Source: Chloromonas sp. AAM2 (lineage: Eukaryota > Chlorophyta > Chlorophyceae > Chlamydomonadales > Chlamydomonadaceae). From it: 14,868 nt of DNA. Below the pieces are notes generated by a model. The model was not told the DNA's origin, ran no database searches, and saw only the letters and a program-made list of their open reading frames with translations. The DNA lies in assembly GCA_004335635.1 (NCBI GenBank), contig QAXH01000134.1, positions 1 to 14,868 of the forward strand. Direction: 5' to 3'. This document shows positions 1-9,258 of the stretch, one piece after another (positions within the stretch are counted from its first letter, which is position 1; each line of letters begins with the position of its first letter). The position numbers were made by a program, and so were the translations under genes.

Positions 1-85
1 CACCCTCATAGCATATTATGTTGTACAAGCTGTGTCTATTGATACCCCTTCCGTCACATTGGATATGCAAACCTGCCATGCACAG

Positions 86-242
86 GTTTGAGTGGACGCA
101 GGCGGAATTTGAGGAGTGGGGCTGTCAGCTGGCTGCTCAGTTCGGATATGCCGTGAACTTTTCAGGCGTGGGGCAAGTGGCGGGTGTTGAGGGCGCAGGC
201 GAAGGCTTTGCCACGCAAGTTGCCATGTTTGAGCGGCAGTAA
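86..242 (+). CDS. HEN1: HEN1/HENMT1-type small-RNA 2'-O-methyltransferase, last exon (partial)
   Basis: The exon opens after a CACAG acceptor at 81-85 and runs to the TAA at 240-242; its first base completes a codon begun in an exon left of the window. The peptide has FEWTQAEFEEW, then FGYAVNFSGVG, and ends TQVAMFERQ. That order (FEWxxxEF, YxYxVxFxGxG, a TQ-plus-hydrophobic end) is the C-terminal end of the methyltransferase domain in animal HENMT1 and plant HEN1. Members of the family use S-adenosylmethionine to methylate the 2'-OH of the 3' nucleotide of small RNAs, protecting them from uridylation and decay. The metal-binding E/E/H/H residues and the SAM site should be in the upstream exons, so catalytic integrity cannot be judged. 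No TGTAA poly(A) signal is visible between the stop and the next gene. Family assignment is fairly firm; the exon boundary is inferred from the acceptor and homology. Confidence 0.85.
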
Positions 243-1227
243 AAGGCAACAGTTGCCTCGATCTTGCCTGTTTGACCAGACAATAACTGGTGGCGTCACA
301 GTTGCATAGCGGATGTGCCATGTGCCCACCCATTGCCCAAAACTGCATTCAGGAGCTAGTCCTCTTCTGGCCAGCGTGTCTTGTCAACGACTGTGACTTC
401 TTGGTTGCCCTGCTGTCAGGCTTGTGCAGCGCCAACTTGCGTTGTCAGCCAGCTTAGCACAGCACCAGGGTGAACCTAGATCAGAGAATCTCCTGTCAGG
501 AAGCTTTGGCTGAGAGTTGCAGCCGGATGTTACAATTCGTTGACATTGACAGCCAGAAAAAAAAATGTTTGCCAGTTCTGGGACAATTCCTTTCGTCTCT
601 CGCACACACCTGTGACAAGCGCACACTCCACAATATACACAATCACACTTCGGGTCCCAATCACATATACCCAATCACTACTCATGATGGTGCTCATCTG
701 ATTTGATTTGTGTCAGGCGATGCCGTGACCAGGCGGTGGCTCTGACTGGTTTGAGCTGGATTGCAGGCTGTGAAACCAAGCATGCGTCTGTTTGGCTTGT
801 GGCTTACAAGCACCAAGCAACGTGGCAGAACTTCGCCTCTGTTTGCGCAACCTTGGACTGGACCTTCAAAAGTACAAATCTCAAGACAGGCCTGCGACAC
901 CATGCTCCACACCTCAGCGCTGGGAAAGTGAGCCCACGCCTGCCATGCCGGGACAGGTGCATGTTTGCGGGGAAGGGCGCGAGAAGACACACAAAATCCC
1001 AAAAGTGCGAAACCGTTATGGCATGACGGTGATGCCACCGAACCAAAGTTCTGCTGTCGACAGCGTGAATTACTTGCCATTAGTATCTAGAGGCGCGCAC
1101 AGCCAAAGTCCCAAACGCTAGGATTCTTAGGCTGCCAGAGATCAATCAGAATTGAGATCACTGTGCAAGAGTCGCTCGGTCCTTTCTTTGGCTTTTCGCT
1201 TACCACGCCAACGTCAAGGTATTTGAG
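243..1227. other. Intergenic region between HEN1 3' end and RPN1
   Basis: No convincing coding sequence in 985 bases; the open frames here have random composition and no family resemblance. It must hold the HEN1 3' UTR and the RPN1 promoter and 5' UTR. A small hairpin, AGGCAA-CAG-TTGCCT at 244-258, lies right after the HEN1 stop. A copy of the window's dispersed repeat with a run of nine A lies at 557-590. A CT-rich stretch at about 1173-1200 precedes the RPN1 start. I see no clear TATA box. Confidence 0.6.
557..590 (+). repeat. Dispersed repeat, copy 1 (A-run plus 19-base core)
   Basis: A run of nine A is followed by the core GTTTGCCAGTTCTGGGACA at 567-585 and then ATTCC. The same core, exact or nearly so, recurs at 8294-8312, 8965-8983 and, reversed, 9081-9099; a 12-base part recurs reversed at 14672-14683. 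The A-run next to the core is shared by the four long copies, which suggests a small mobile element or its end. I do not recognise the family. Confidence 0.65.
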
Positions 1228-4200
1228 ATGGCTGTGACCAACGACAAGCCGAAGGATATCAAGGACAAGAAAGATGTCAAGGGCAAGAAGAAGGACGAGG
1301 ACAAGGAGCAGGAGTTGTCTGAAGAGGACCAGCAGCTCAAGGCAAACATGGAGCTCATGGTTGAGCGTGTCAGCGACCCGCAGCCAGGTGTGCTGGCTGT
1401 CTGTTGTGGCATTACAAGCACACAAACCCCACTGCAAACCCTGGCTAGTGATCAGCTCCCACACCATGTCAATGGCATGCTTGCACTCACAGGTGTCCAG
1501 AAGCTGGCCTTGAACAGCATCATCAGTGAAATCCGCAGCTCCACAGCCACAATGACATCCGTGCCCAAGCCCTTGAAGTTCCTCAGCCCACACATTGATG
1601 CTCTCAAAGTCCGGTGTGAGCAGATGCCGGCAGGGTCTGAGAACCGCCAGCTGCTGGCAGACATTGTGTCAGTGCTATGCACCACTGTTGGTGCCAAGGA
1701 GGGTGTGCGTGACGCACTCAAATTCCGTCTACAGGTGTGTCCCCGGCAGCCATGCCCTGCACAGCTCTACATGTGCATGCACGAGCACGGTCATGCCATG
1801 TCTTGACATGCATGCGCATCTACGTCACGGTACGTCCGTTGCTCACTGCATAACGTATCCTACTGATACTGATCATGCTTGACTGCTGCAGGGAAGCAAG
1901 AGCTCACTGGATCTGTGGGGTCATGAGTACATGCGCCACCTAGCGGGCGAGATTGCTGACGAGTTCCGCAGCAGAAGGGAGGCAGAGCAGAGCGTGGACG
2001 ACTTGATGGAGCTTGTTGGGCAAATTGTGCCATACCACATGACACACAATGCAGAGCCAGAGGCCGTGGATTTGCTTCTTGAGGTCAGAATGTGCTGCTA
2101 CCGGGAGTTTAGTGGAGCAAGTGGCAAACAATCTGAAGGCGGGGAGAACTTGAGCAGGGAACTGGGACTAAGAGGCTTCTAGCTTGGGTACACTGACAAG
2201 CTGGGTCCTCTTACGCGAAGGGACTGTGTGGCTCCCTGCTTGACATAGAGTTCCAGTTGATTACCTGAGCAGGCTGAGCGGTCATCTAAAGCATGTAGAT
2301 GTTATTTCAGTATCTCATGGCATATGGTCTTGTTCCACTTTGCCACCATTCATTGCTGCAGGTTGAGCGCCTGGACCTGCTTCTTGGCTATGCTGATGAC
2401 AAGAACTACTCCCGTACCTGCATGTACCTGGTGTCATGCTGTCACTACCTGCCCGAGCCTGACGACACGACAGTGCTGGAGACAGCGCACGCGATTTACA
2501 GCAAGATGGGCAAGCATCACGACGCCATGCGTGTGGCACTGCACATGAACAAGCGGGAGGTAGTTGAGTCAACCTTTGCAGCGTGCACGGACATGCTGCA
2601 GAAGAAGCAGCTCTGCTACCTGCTAGCAAGGCATGGATACAGGTGTGTGGCTAGGCAGGACTGGCAGCCGTGCATCCCTGGGACATGCACACGTAGCTCA
2701 GACAGGCCAGGGTCGCAAGACTGCTGTGTTAGGTTATAGCCGGGCTCAAATAACGAACTGAACACGTGCGCAATGGGTTTGCCCAGTTGAGCATCAAGCG
2801 CTGTTCCAGGCGACTGTTAGAACTGTATCATCTGTAGCTTGCGGTTTTCTTCGTACTGTGGATGCCTTACACTTGACTCTCAATAGCTGAACTTTACCTA
2901 GGCGGGTATGAGCCAGTACGAGCACAAGCGCAGGGCAGCATGAGGTGACTGCATGCTGCACGTGATGCCTTGTCATCATTCATTCATTGATTGGCTTATC
3001 ATGATTCCCGACCCATTTGTCCAGGCGCGTAGCAGCCGCCGACATCACCACCCTAACCAAAGCATGAGCATAATGCCCGTCAAATATTAGGCACAATGAT
3101 GTCTTTGGTGGGTGCGTGTATGTGTTCTGTGTGTGTGTTTAGGCTGGACTTAGAGGATGGCCCTGCCGCTGTGGCGGACGAGTCGGAGCGCGAGGCGCTG
3201 CGGGAGATCATCTCCAACAGCCGCCTGGCGGAGCACTACCTGGCGCTGGCCAGAGACCTGGATGTCATGGAGCCTAAGCTACCGGAGGATGTGTACAAGA
3301 CACACCTGGTAGGTTCACTGGCCAGATAGGGGCATCGGCTGTTGACGGGAAAGCTGCTTCTCATGATTTTGGTGCACGCAGCGGGTGATGGTTAGACGTT
3401 CATATTTCAAGGAAAATAGATTTTGTTTACCAAGAGCCAGTCGGACTGTTCGGTCATTTGAAAGATTCGTGAGTGTTTAAATTATGGCTTTACTGAAGGG
3501 GAACCGGCTATCAAATTTTCCAGGGAGTGCTCAGCTGCAATGGTTGGGCAGATGATTACACCAGCTGAATTAAGTCGCCTGTTCACTGTGCAGGCGGAGG
3601 GCCATCAGTCCAGTGCCGCAGTGGTGGACTCAGCCCGCGCCAACCTTGCCAGCTCCTTTGTCAATGGCTTCGTTAACGCTGGGTTTGGCAACGACAAGCT
3701 CATCACTGCGTCCACTGAGGTGAGGCGATGGCAGCAAAGTGCCACAGCAGCAGGAGCAACGCTGCCCTTGACAAGCTGTGGCTATTGGGCACTAGTTGTG
3801 CACGAATGGTTGCTTCACTCCCTGCTTGTTACTCGCCCTGCACTGTCGAGGTGTGGTTTCGCTGGTCCATGCTCTTACACAGCGGATACACCGGATGATG
3901 GCTGTCTGGTGCTGCTCCAACCGCAGGGCACTGGACAGGTGCACTGGATCTTCAAGAACAAGGATCACGGCAAGACCAGCGCCACCGCCAGCCTGGGGCT
4001 CATCACGCTGTGGGACGTGGAAGGAGGCCTGCCACAGATTGACAAGTGAGATAAGGGGGCGTGAACTGGTAGTATCAGGCTAGTCCTCAGGCAGTGAGCG
4101 TCTCTGTGCGGTGGTTGGGGAAGGCTAGTGACAAGGATTGGGTTTGACAGCCCCCTTCGTTTGTCAGCCATGCATGCTCAAGAATGAGTCAGGGAAGAAT

Positions 4201-7200
4201 GCCAGTGGCTTTCCGCCTAACCCATTCCATTATGAAAGCAAGGTTGCTGGCCTGGGCTGGAGGTTGTTGATTGCAGCCCAGGAGTCAGTGGATTGTATAT
4301 GGTCACCGTTGTATGCTTGCGTCTGATTTCTCCTCTCAGGTACCTGTACAGTACTGATAACTACGTGGTGTCTGGCGCACTGCTGGCCATTGGCATTGTC
4401 AACTGTGGCGTGCAAAACGAGAACGACCCCGCATTTGCTCTCATCAGCGACTATGTCAACAATGCCGACCAGACCATCAGGTGAGTCATTTGCTTCAATG
4501 ATTCATTTAACCACAGCCCAGTGCCATTTCACCTTCACCATTCCTTTATTGGGCAGTGGGCAACATGGCCTGATGCACTCGTGCCCACCTAAGCAACCCT
4601 GTTATGTGCAGGTGTGGCGCCATTCTCGGCCTTGGCCTTGCATATGCTGGTTCACAAAGAGAAGAGGTGAGCCAGCGGCCACTGCGTGATTCATGCCTTC
4701 ACAGGCTGCGTACATCATCACCTAGCTGCCTCGCTTGCAAGACCATGTACAGCAACGCACCATTCTTGTCGGCATGGCGTCTGGCAGCAAACGCTGCATC
4801 AACTCGCTTCAAGCACTTGTTTGTTGACTGAATTGTGTGCATGTGTGCAACTCAGAAAATGGCTATCCATGCATCAGACCATGTGTGTACAAGTATGATG
4901 TGTTCGTGTTCAGGTGGCTGAGCTGCTGGCCCCGCTGGTGTCGGACGCCGAGGTGTCCATGGAGGTGGCGGGGCTGGCGGGCCTGGCGCTGGGGTTGGTG
5001 TTCACCTCATCAGCCAAGGATGACGTGGTCATGGCGCTGCTGCAGGTAACAGGACAAGATAGGGCTGGTCAATGCACTTAGCTTTGGCTACGCTACCGTC
5101 TGTATCGCTGCATGTCTGCCAGTCGACCTACCAAGGTCAGACCTGCCTGCACATGCGCAGCGACAGAGCCATCACTGACTGATTACAAACATTATCTGAC
5201 CCTGGAGCTACTCATGTCACTTCAGCTTGGTATGCATGTCTCTTTGTATGCCTAACCATCCTCTTGTGCATGCCGAGCTTACACGTTCATGTCCCTTGTC
5301 ATGTGCTGCGCTGGTGCAGGCTCTGATGCTGCGCAGTGACGTGGAGCTGCAGGGGCCCGCCGCCAAGCAGCTGGTGCTGGGCCTGGGGCTCATGTTCCTG
5401 GGCAAGCAAGAACTGGTGGAAGCAACGCTAGAGGTAAGCTATCAGGTAGCAGGCTTGCGCAGAACATACAAAGCTGATGTTGGTGTTCCTTCCAGTCTAG
5501 GCATGCCACACAAGCTTGTCTCATTAGGTTGAATTATGATCGTTGCTCCTCCATCCAACACAAGCATCGCAGATGCAGCTCGTGCAGTTTAAGCAATCAT
5601 GTCCACTCGTTTCCTGACAGGTGTGCAAAACGCTTCACGAGCACGTGAGCAAGTTTGCCCAGACCCTTCTCCAGGCGTGCGCGTATGCGGGCACAGGCAA
5701 TGTGCTTGTGGTGCAGCAGCTGCTGGCAGCGTGTGGACAGCATGTGGAGGCTGCGGCTGAGGAGGGCAAGAGCTGGATGGTGGGTGCCAGTATTTGTAGC
5801 GACAAACACAAGCACTCACTGACTGGAGGTTAACATGCTGCCCTTGTTGTAGCTGTGAAGCAGCTCAACTCCGCTTCTGTTGTACGCCCTGCCGAAACAG
5901 CACCAGATACATGGCATTACACCGGTTTGCAATGCATCAACTGGAGCTTGTGTTGACAACATGCTTGGGCTGCGTGCGGCTTGACGGCCTGATAGAGCTG
6001 CACTGTCCTGTGTTGCAGGCCGTGCATCAGGGCGCGGCGGTGCTGGGCCTGGCGCTGGTGGCCATGGCAGAGCCGCTGGGCTCGAGCATGGCGGGCAGGT
6101 CACTCGAACACCTGCTGCAGTACGGAGATCCACCTGTCAGGTGTGCATGGCTACGGACCTCACTTGACCAGGCATTGATTTTGCACTCGATACAACTGAT
6201 ATTGTCCAACACCACATGCTGGCCTTAAGTGACACTTGCGATAGTAAATCAAGTGCTGTAAGTGTTGGACCAAGTCTGCTAGCGTGTGCTGCATTGGGGC
6301 CCAGATCATCTCACATCGGTCTAGTGTTGCTTTGCCCCACCAGGGGCCACGCACTTTGATCAGTTTGCAACCATCTGCCAATGCATTTCCAGTGGTGCAG
6401 TTTCTCAGCTGTCATGTGCAGCAATCACAGGCTGTACCAGTGTGGCTTGTACCACCTTCCGTTTGTGCTGTTTGTCACATGCTGCTACTGTAGGCGTGCC
6501 GTGCCCCTGGCGCTTGCGCTGCTGAACGTGAGCGCCCCCGACATCTCAGCCATGGACACGCTCAGCAGGCTCAGTCACGACGCTGACTCGGAGGTCGCAC
6601 AGGCAGCTGTGCTGGGTCTTGGTGTGCTGGGCGCAGGTGTGTGAGGTGACACCGCAACTGGTTTGTTCAGTCAGAGACGGCCATTACTCACAGTACGTCG
6701 TCTGTCAAGCATCATGCCTATGAGTGCTCAACACGACCTGGCATGCCATCAGCACCCGGCTTGCACTCTATCTGGCCCATCTGTCTTGCCTCGTATTGAT
6801 TCCCTATTCTACAATGTTCAGCTTTAGGTTAGGGTTAGGGTTAGGGTACAAACCCATGTACGGTGTTTGTGTCTCTGTTCATTGAGCCTACCCTGTGTCC
6901 TGCTGTACGCAGGCACTAACAATGCGCGCCTTGCGGGCATGCTGCGGTCCTTGGCCAGCTACTACTACAAGGAGCCCAGCCTGCTGTTCCTCGTGCGTGT
7001 GGCGCAAGGGCTGGTGCACATGGGCAAGGGCCTCATCAGCCTCACGCCCTACCATACAGACAGGCAGCTGCTGTCAGGTGTGTGGATGGATTAGGCATTG
7101 CTGGTGTTGCACTGGTAACTCCACAGGCCCAGATGCAGATTCATAACTAGGTTAGCCGCAAAGTTGGTGTCTTTCTGACGGCATAGCTACAGCGAAGGTA

Positions 7201-7871
7201 TAACTTGTCATGTGTCTTCTCAGGTATGGCGCTCAGCGGGTTGTTGGCGGTGTTGGTGTCCGGCCTAGACCTCAAGTCCACCCTGGGCGGCAAGCATCCG
7301 CACCTCCTCTACTGCCTGGCCACGGCCATGCAGCCGCGCATGCTCATGACGCTGGGAGAGGACGGCAAGATGCTGGCCGTGCCCTGCCGCGTGGGCACAG
7401 CGGTGGACGTGGTGGCGCAGGCCGGCAAGCCCAAGACAATCACAGGCTTCCAGACACACAACACACCGGTGAGAGCGGATGACAGCCATGGGCTCAGCCT
7501 CACTTGTCCGAATCTAGCAGCTATCTGGGATCCCAAAAAAAAGTGCTCGTGTTCAAAAAGCCACCATGTGCAATCCACTGCCAACACGCACTTGCATTAA
7601 GTTGTTCGTGCATGTCCTGACACACTGCTGGTTTCCTGCTAGGGTTGGCTTGCAAGTTGTTGTCTTCAGGTGCTGCACACCATGTTGCATTACAGTCATA
7701 TGTCCGTGGTATCTACTGGTCAGTTACGCTGCTTGAGGCTGCTGTTCTGTGCAGGTCCTGCTAAGCGCTGGGGAGAGAGCCGAGCTGGGCACCGAGAAGT
7801 ACTTGCCTATCAGTCCTATCCTCGAGGGCTTGGTCATACTGCGCAACAATCCAGACTTCATGGAGGATTAG
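1228..7871 (+). CDS. RPN1: 26S proteasome regulatory subunit RPN1 (PSMD2), complete, 17 exons
   Basis: RPN1 is the largest base subunit of the 19S particle, a scaffold that docks UBL shuttle receptors, ubiquitin and the deubiquitinase Ubp6/USP14 beside the ATPase ring. Exons: 1228-1387, 1493-1734, 1892-2083, 2362-2642, 3143-3308, 3594-3719, 3927-4045, 4340-4480, 4612-4666, 4914-5045, 5320-5433, 5621-5779, 6019-6140, 6494-6636, 6913-7077, 7224-7468, 7755-7871 (stop TAG). All 16 introns are GT-AG and phases match, giving 892 residues, close to plant RPN1 (about 890). Order seen: Lys/Glu-rich N-terminal tail (about 7-40); helical N-terminal domain with [23 protein letters not shown] and [14 protein letters not shown]-repeat toroid (about 390-770) with [53 protein letters not shown] and [15 protein letters not shown]-terminal domain with [14 protein letters not shown] and [20 protein letters not shown] at 1228 starts the conserved tail. 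The exon 7 acceptor may instead be at 3937-3938. Confidence 0.96.
1388..1492 (+). other. RPN1 intron 1: 105 bases, 3n and stop-free
   Basis: GT at 1388 and AG at 1491-1492 split a glycine codon in phase 1. Removing it joins DPQPG to VQKLALNSI, which matches the family pattern (DPxPGLQKLAL). The intron is 35 codons long with no stop in the reading frame, so an unspliced transcript would insert a 35-residue peptide without truncating the protein, and a gene finder could merge exons 1 and 2. Confidence 0.85.
3111..3142 (+). repeat. GT-rich simple repeat at RPN1 intron 4 acceptor
   Basis: A degenerate GT tract leads directly into the TTTAG acceptor that opens exon 5. It replaces the usual pyrimidine tract with alternating purine and pyrimidine. 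Intron 4 (2643-3142) is the longest of the gene at 500 bases; I see nothing else recognisable inside it. Confidence 0.55.
3720..3926 (+). other. RPN1 intron 6: 207 bases, 3n and stop-free
   Basis: GTGAGG donor at 3720 after the glutamate codon ending exon 6, acceptor CGCAG at 3922-3926, both phase 0. The frame stays open through the whole intron, which would add 69 residues if retained. No RPN1 family member has an insertion here, between the [11 protein letters not shown] segment and [14 protein letters not shown] second in-phase acceptor 12 bases downstream (AG at 3937-3938) would drop the residues GTGQ. Confidence 0.8.
6824..6846 (+). repeat. Interstitial telomere-like tract (TTAGGG) in RPN1 intron 14
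   Basis: One TTAGG followed by three perfect TTAGGG units, 66 bases upstream of the exon 15 acceptor and within intron 14 (6637-6912). It has four G-runs on the transcribed-sense strand, enough in principle for a G-quadruplex in the pre-mRNA. It may come from telomerase-linked break repair or from an expanded short repeat. Confidence 0.85.
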
Positions 7872-7909
7872 TCTAGTCTGTTTTCATGTTCGGCTGTGCA
7901 GATTGGGTC

Positions 7910-7914
7910 TGTAA
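7910..7914 (+). promoter_or_regulatory. Poly(A) signal TGTAA for RPN1
   Basis: TGTAA lies 39 bases after the RPN1 stop. This pentamer is the standard poly(A) signal of Chlamydomonas and Volvox, normally 10-20 bases before cleavage. A second TGTAA at 7989-7993 is an alternative; a third at 8563-8567 is less likely. Confidence 0.6.
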
Positions 7915-8283
7915 GGGAACTGTGCAGGGAACTGTGTGCTTTTATGAGCGTTTGCATTCATTGGACTGCGCCTTCTGTTGATACTGCTTGTAACGTATGA
8001 TCAGCGTTCACAGTGGAAAGCCACACACTGCAGAAGCTACAACTGCACCTACATGCCGATTTTTCCCGTTGTTGCAACAGTCAGCACAGGCTGTGAAACC
8101 CGTGTGTTTTGCGTGGTGGTCGCTAGGTATCAATGCAGTTCATCCACACACGTTGTGATTACCACTTGCCGGCCTAGGTGTGACAGCCCAGCCCAATGCT
8201 GCTTTACAGATCAATCAACTCTGGCCTTCAGCTGATTATCAAACATTCAATAGACGACGCATAAGTCACACCAAGGCACTGGG

Positions 8284-8319
8284 GAAAAAGAATGTTTGCC
8301 AGTTCTGGGACAGTCCTTG
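8284..8319 (+). repeat. Dispersed repeat, copy 2
   Basis: AAAAAG followed by the exact 19-base core at 8294-8312, then GTCC in place of ATTCC. The identity with copy 1 spans 21 bases across more than 7.7 kb, which is far beyond chance. Confidence 0.65.
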
Positions 8320-8381
8320 TATGAGCCATCTGAAGCAGGCCCAATTGCTGCAGCTGGAGCAGGCAGGCTCAGGGAACCAGG

Positions 8382-8398
8382 CCCTAAACCCTAACCCT
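8382..8398 (-). repeat. Interstitial telomere-like tract (CCCTAAA/CCCTAA)
   Basis: CCCTAAACCCTAACCCT mixes one plant-type unit (TTTAGGG on the minus strand) with a TTAGGG-type unit. It is oriented opposite to the tract at 6824-6846, so the two G-rich strands face opposite ways about 1.5 kb apart. Confidence 0.7.
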
Positions 8399-8953
8399 GT
8401 GCAACTGCAGTGCAGTAATAGCTTTTCATCAATGAATTGGCAACCATATCAATGCAACTCAGACGGACAGTCTGATCTCCTAGATTACTGGCAGAATACC
8501 CACTTCACACTGTGATATGATTGCCTGGCATCAGCCCGTGTGAGACATGAACTGAAGGGTATGTAAGCCCTACCGCTGTTGTATCTGTGACAGCGCAAAC
8601 CAGCCAGTGATGACGACTGGGTCGTGCATGTGCAAGCAGACCATGTTTGCATGCTTGACAGCTGAGATTGCTGCTGAAATCTAGAGGAGCGCTCTGCTAT
8701 GAACCAACTTCCCCATAATCTCCCATGGTCTCATTTGGGCATGACAAGACACAGCTGTCCTTCTGGAGATATCGTTCTGAGTGGTATCAAAACCACTTGA
8801 CATTGGCTTGCATGATCACGTGTGGTGCGTCGGCCCATGCAAAATGAGGAAGGTTGTTTCATCCAAGCATTGCACTTCACCACAAACAACCCAATGAGCC
8901 TTGATCCAAAATCACTGTGTCGGTCTGTCAACTGACTACTCACAAAGGTCCGC

Positions 8954-9109
8954 AAAAAACAGAAGTTTGCCAGCTCTGGGACAATTCTTGGGGTGGGGAG
9001 CCGTCCATGACTCTGTCACACTTGACCCACAGTCACACTCAATGAGCTTGCTGGAGAGCAGGCCATGAAAAAAAGGACGTTGTCCCAGAAATGGCAAACT
9101 TCCTTTTTT
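8954..9109. repeat. Inverted pair of dispersed repeats, possible MITE-like fold-back
   Basis: The left arm (8954-8990) is an A-run followed by GAAGTTTGCCA, two variable bases and TCTGGGACAA. The right arm (9073-9109) is the same sequence on the opposite strand. The core arms match at 21 of 23 positions and enclose about 85-90 bases of unique sequence. These are copies 3 and 4 of the family, placed head to head about 150 bases beyond the stop of the minus-strand gene, so they could form a long hairpin in its 3' UTR. No clear target-site duplication is visible. Confidence 0.65.
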
Positions 9110-9258
9110 CAACTTTTGCTGGCAGGCCATACGGACTGGCCTCAGCTAGTGCGTTGCGATCAGAATTCCTACAAGCATGGACTGGCTGACTGAATCTTGG
9201 CGCATGCACGCAACACTGCCTGCTGGTACATGCAGCCCTGCTGAATCCTCCGTCGCCT

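Larger units (their letters stand above)
7872..9258. other. Convergent intergenic region rich in short repeats
   Basis: This 1.39 kb separates the RPN1 stop from the stop of the opposing Q-rich gene and must contain both 3' UTRs. I see no gene. Frames such as 8180-8515 (+) run straight through the telomere-like and dispersed repeats and look non-coding. Contents: two TGTAA signals for RPN1, three dispersed repeat copies, and a C-rich telomere-like tract. For the minus-strand gene the nearest signal (TTACA on the + strand) is at 8204-8208, over 1 kb beyond its stop. Confidence 0.6.

Noticed and set aside
244..258. Hairpin right after the HEN1 stop as a terminator
   Set aside because: A 6-base stem is too weak, and this is a eukaryotic locus where such terminators are not expected.
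694..1121. Open frames on both strands upstream of RPN1
   Set aside because: No motif, no splice context and overlapping in several frames; most likely promoter and UTR sequence.
8180..8515. 111-residue + strand open frame in the convergent intergenic region
   Set aside because: It includes the dispersed repeat and the telomere-like tract and lacks conserved sequence.
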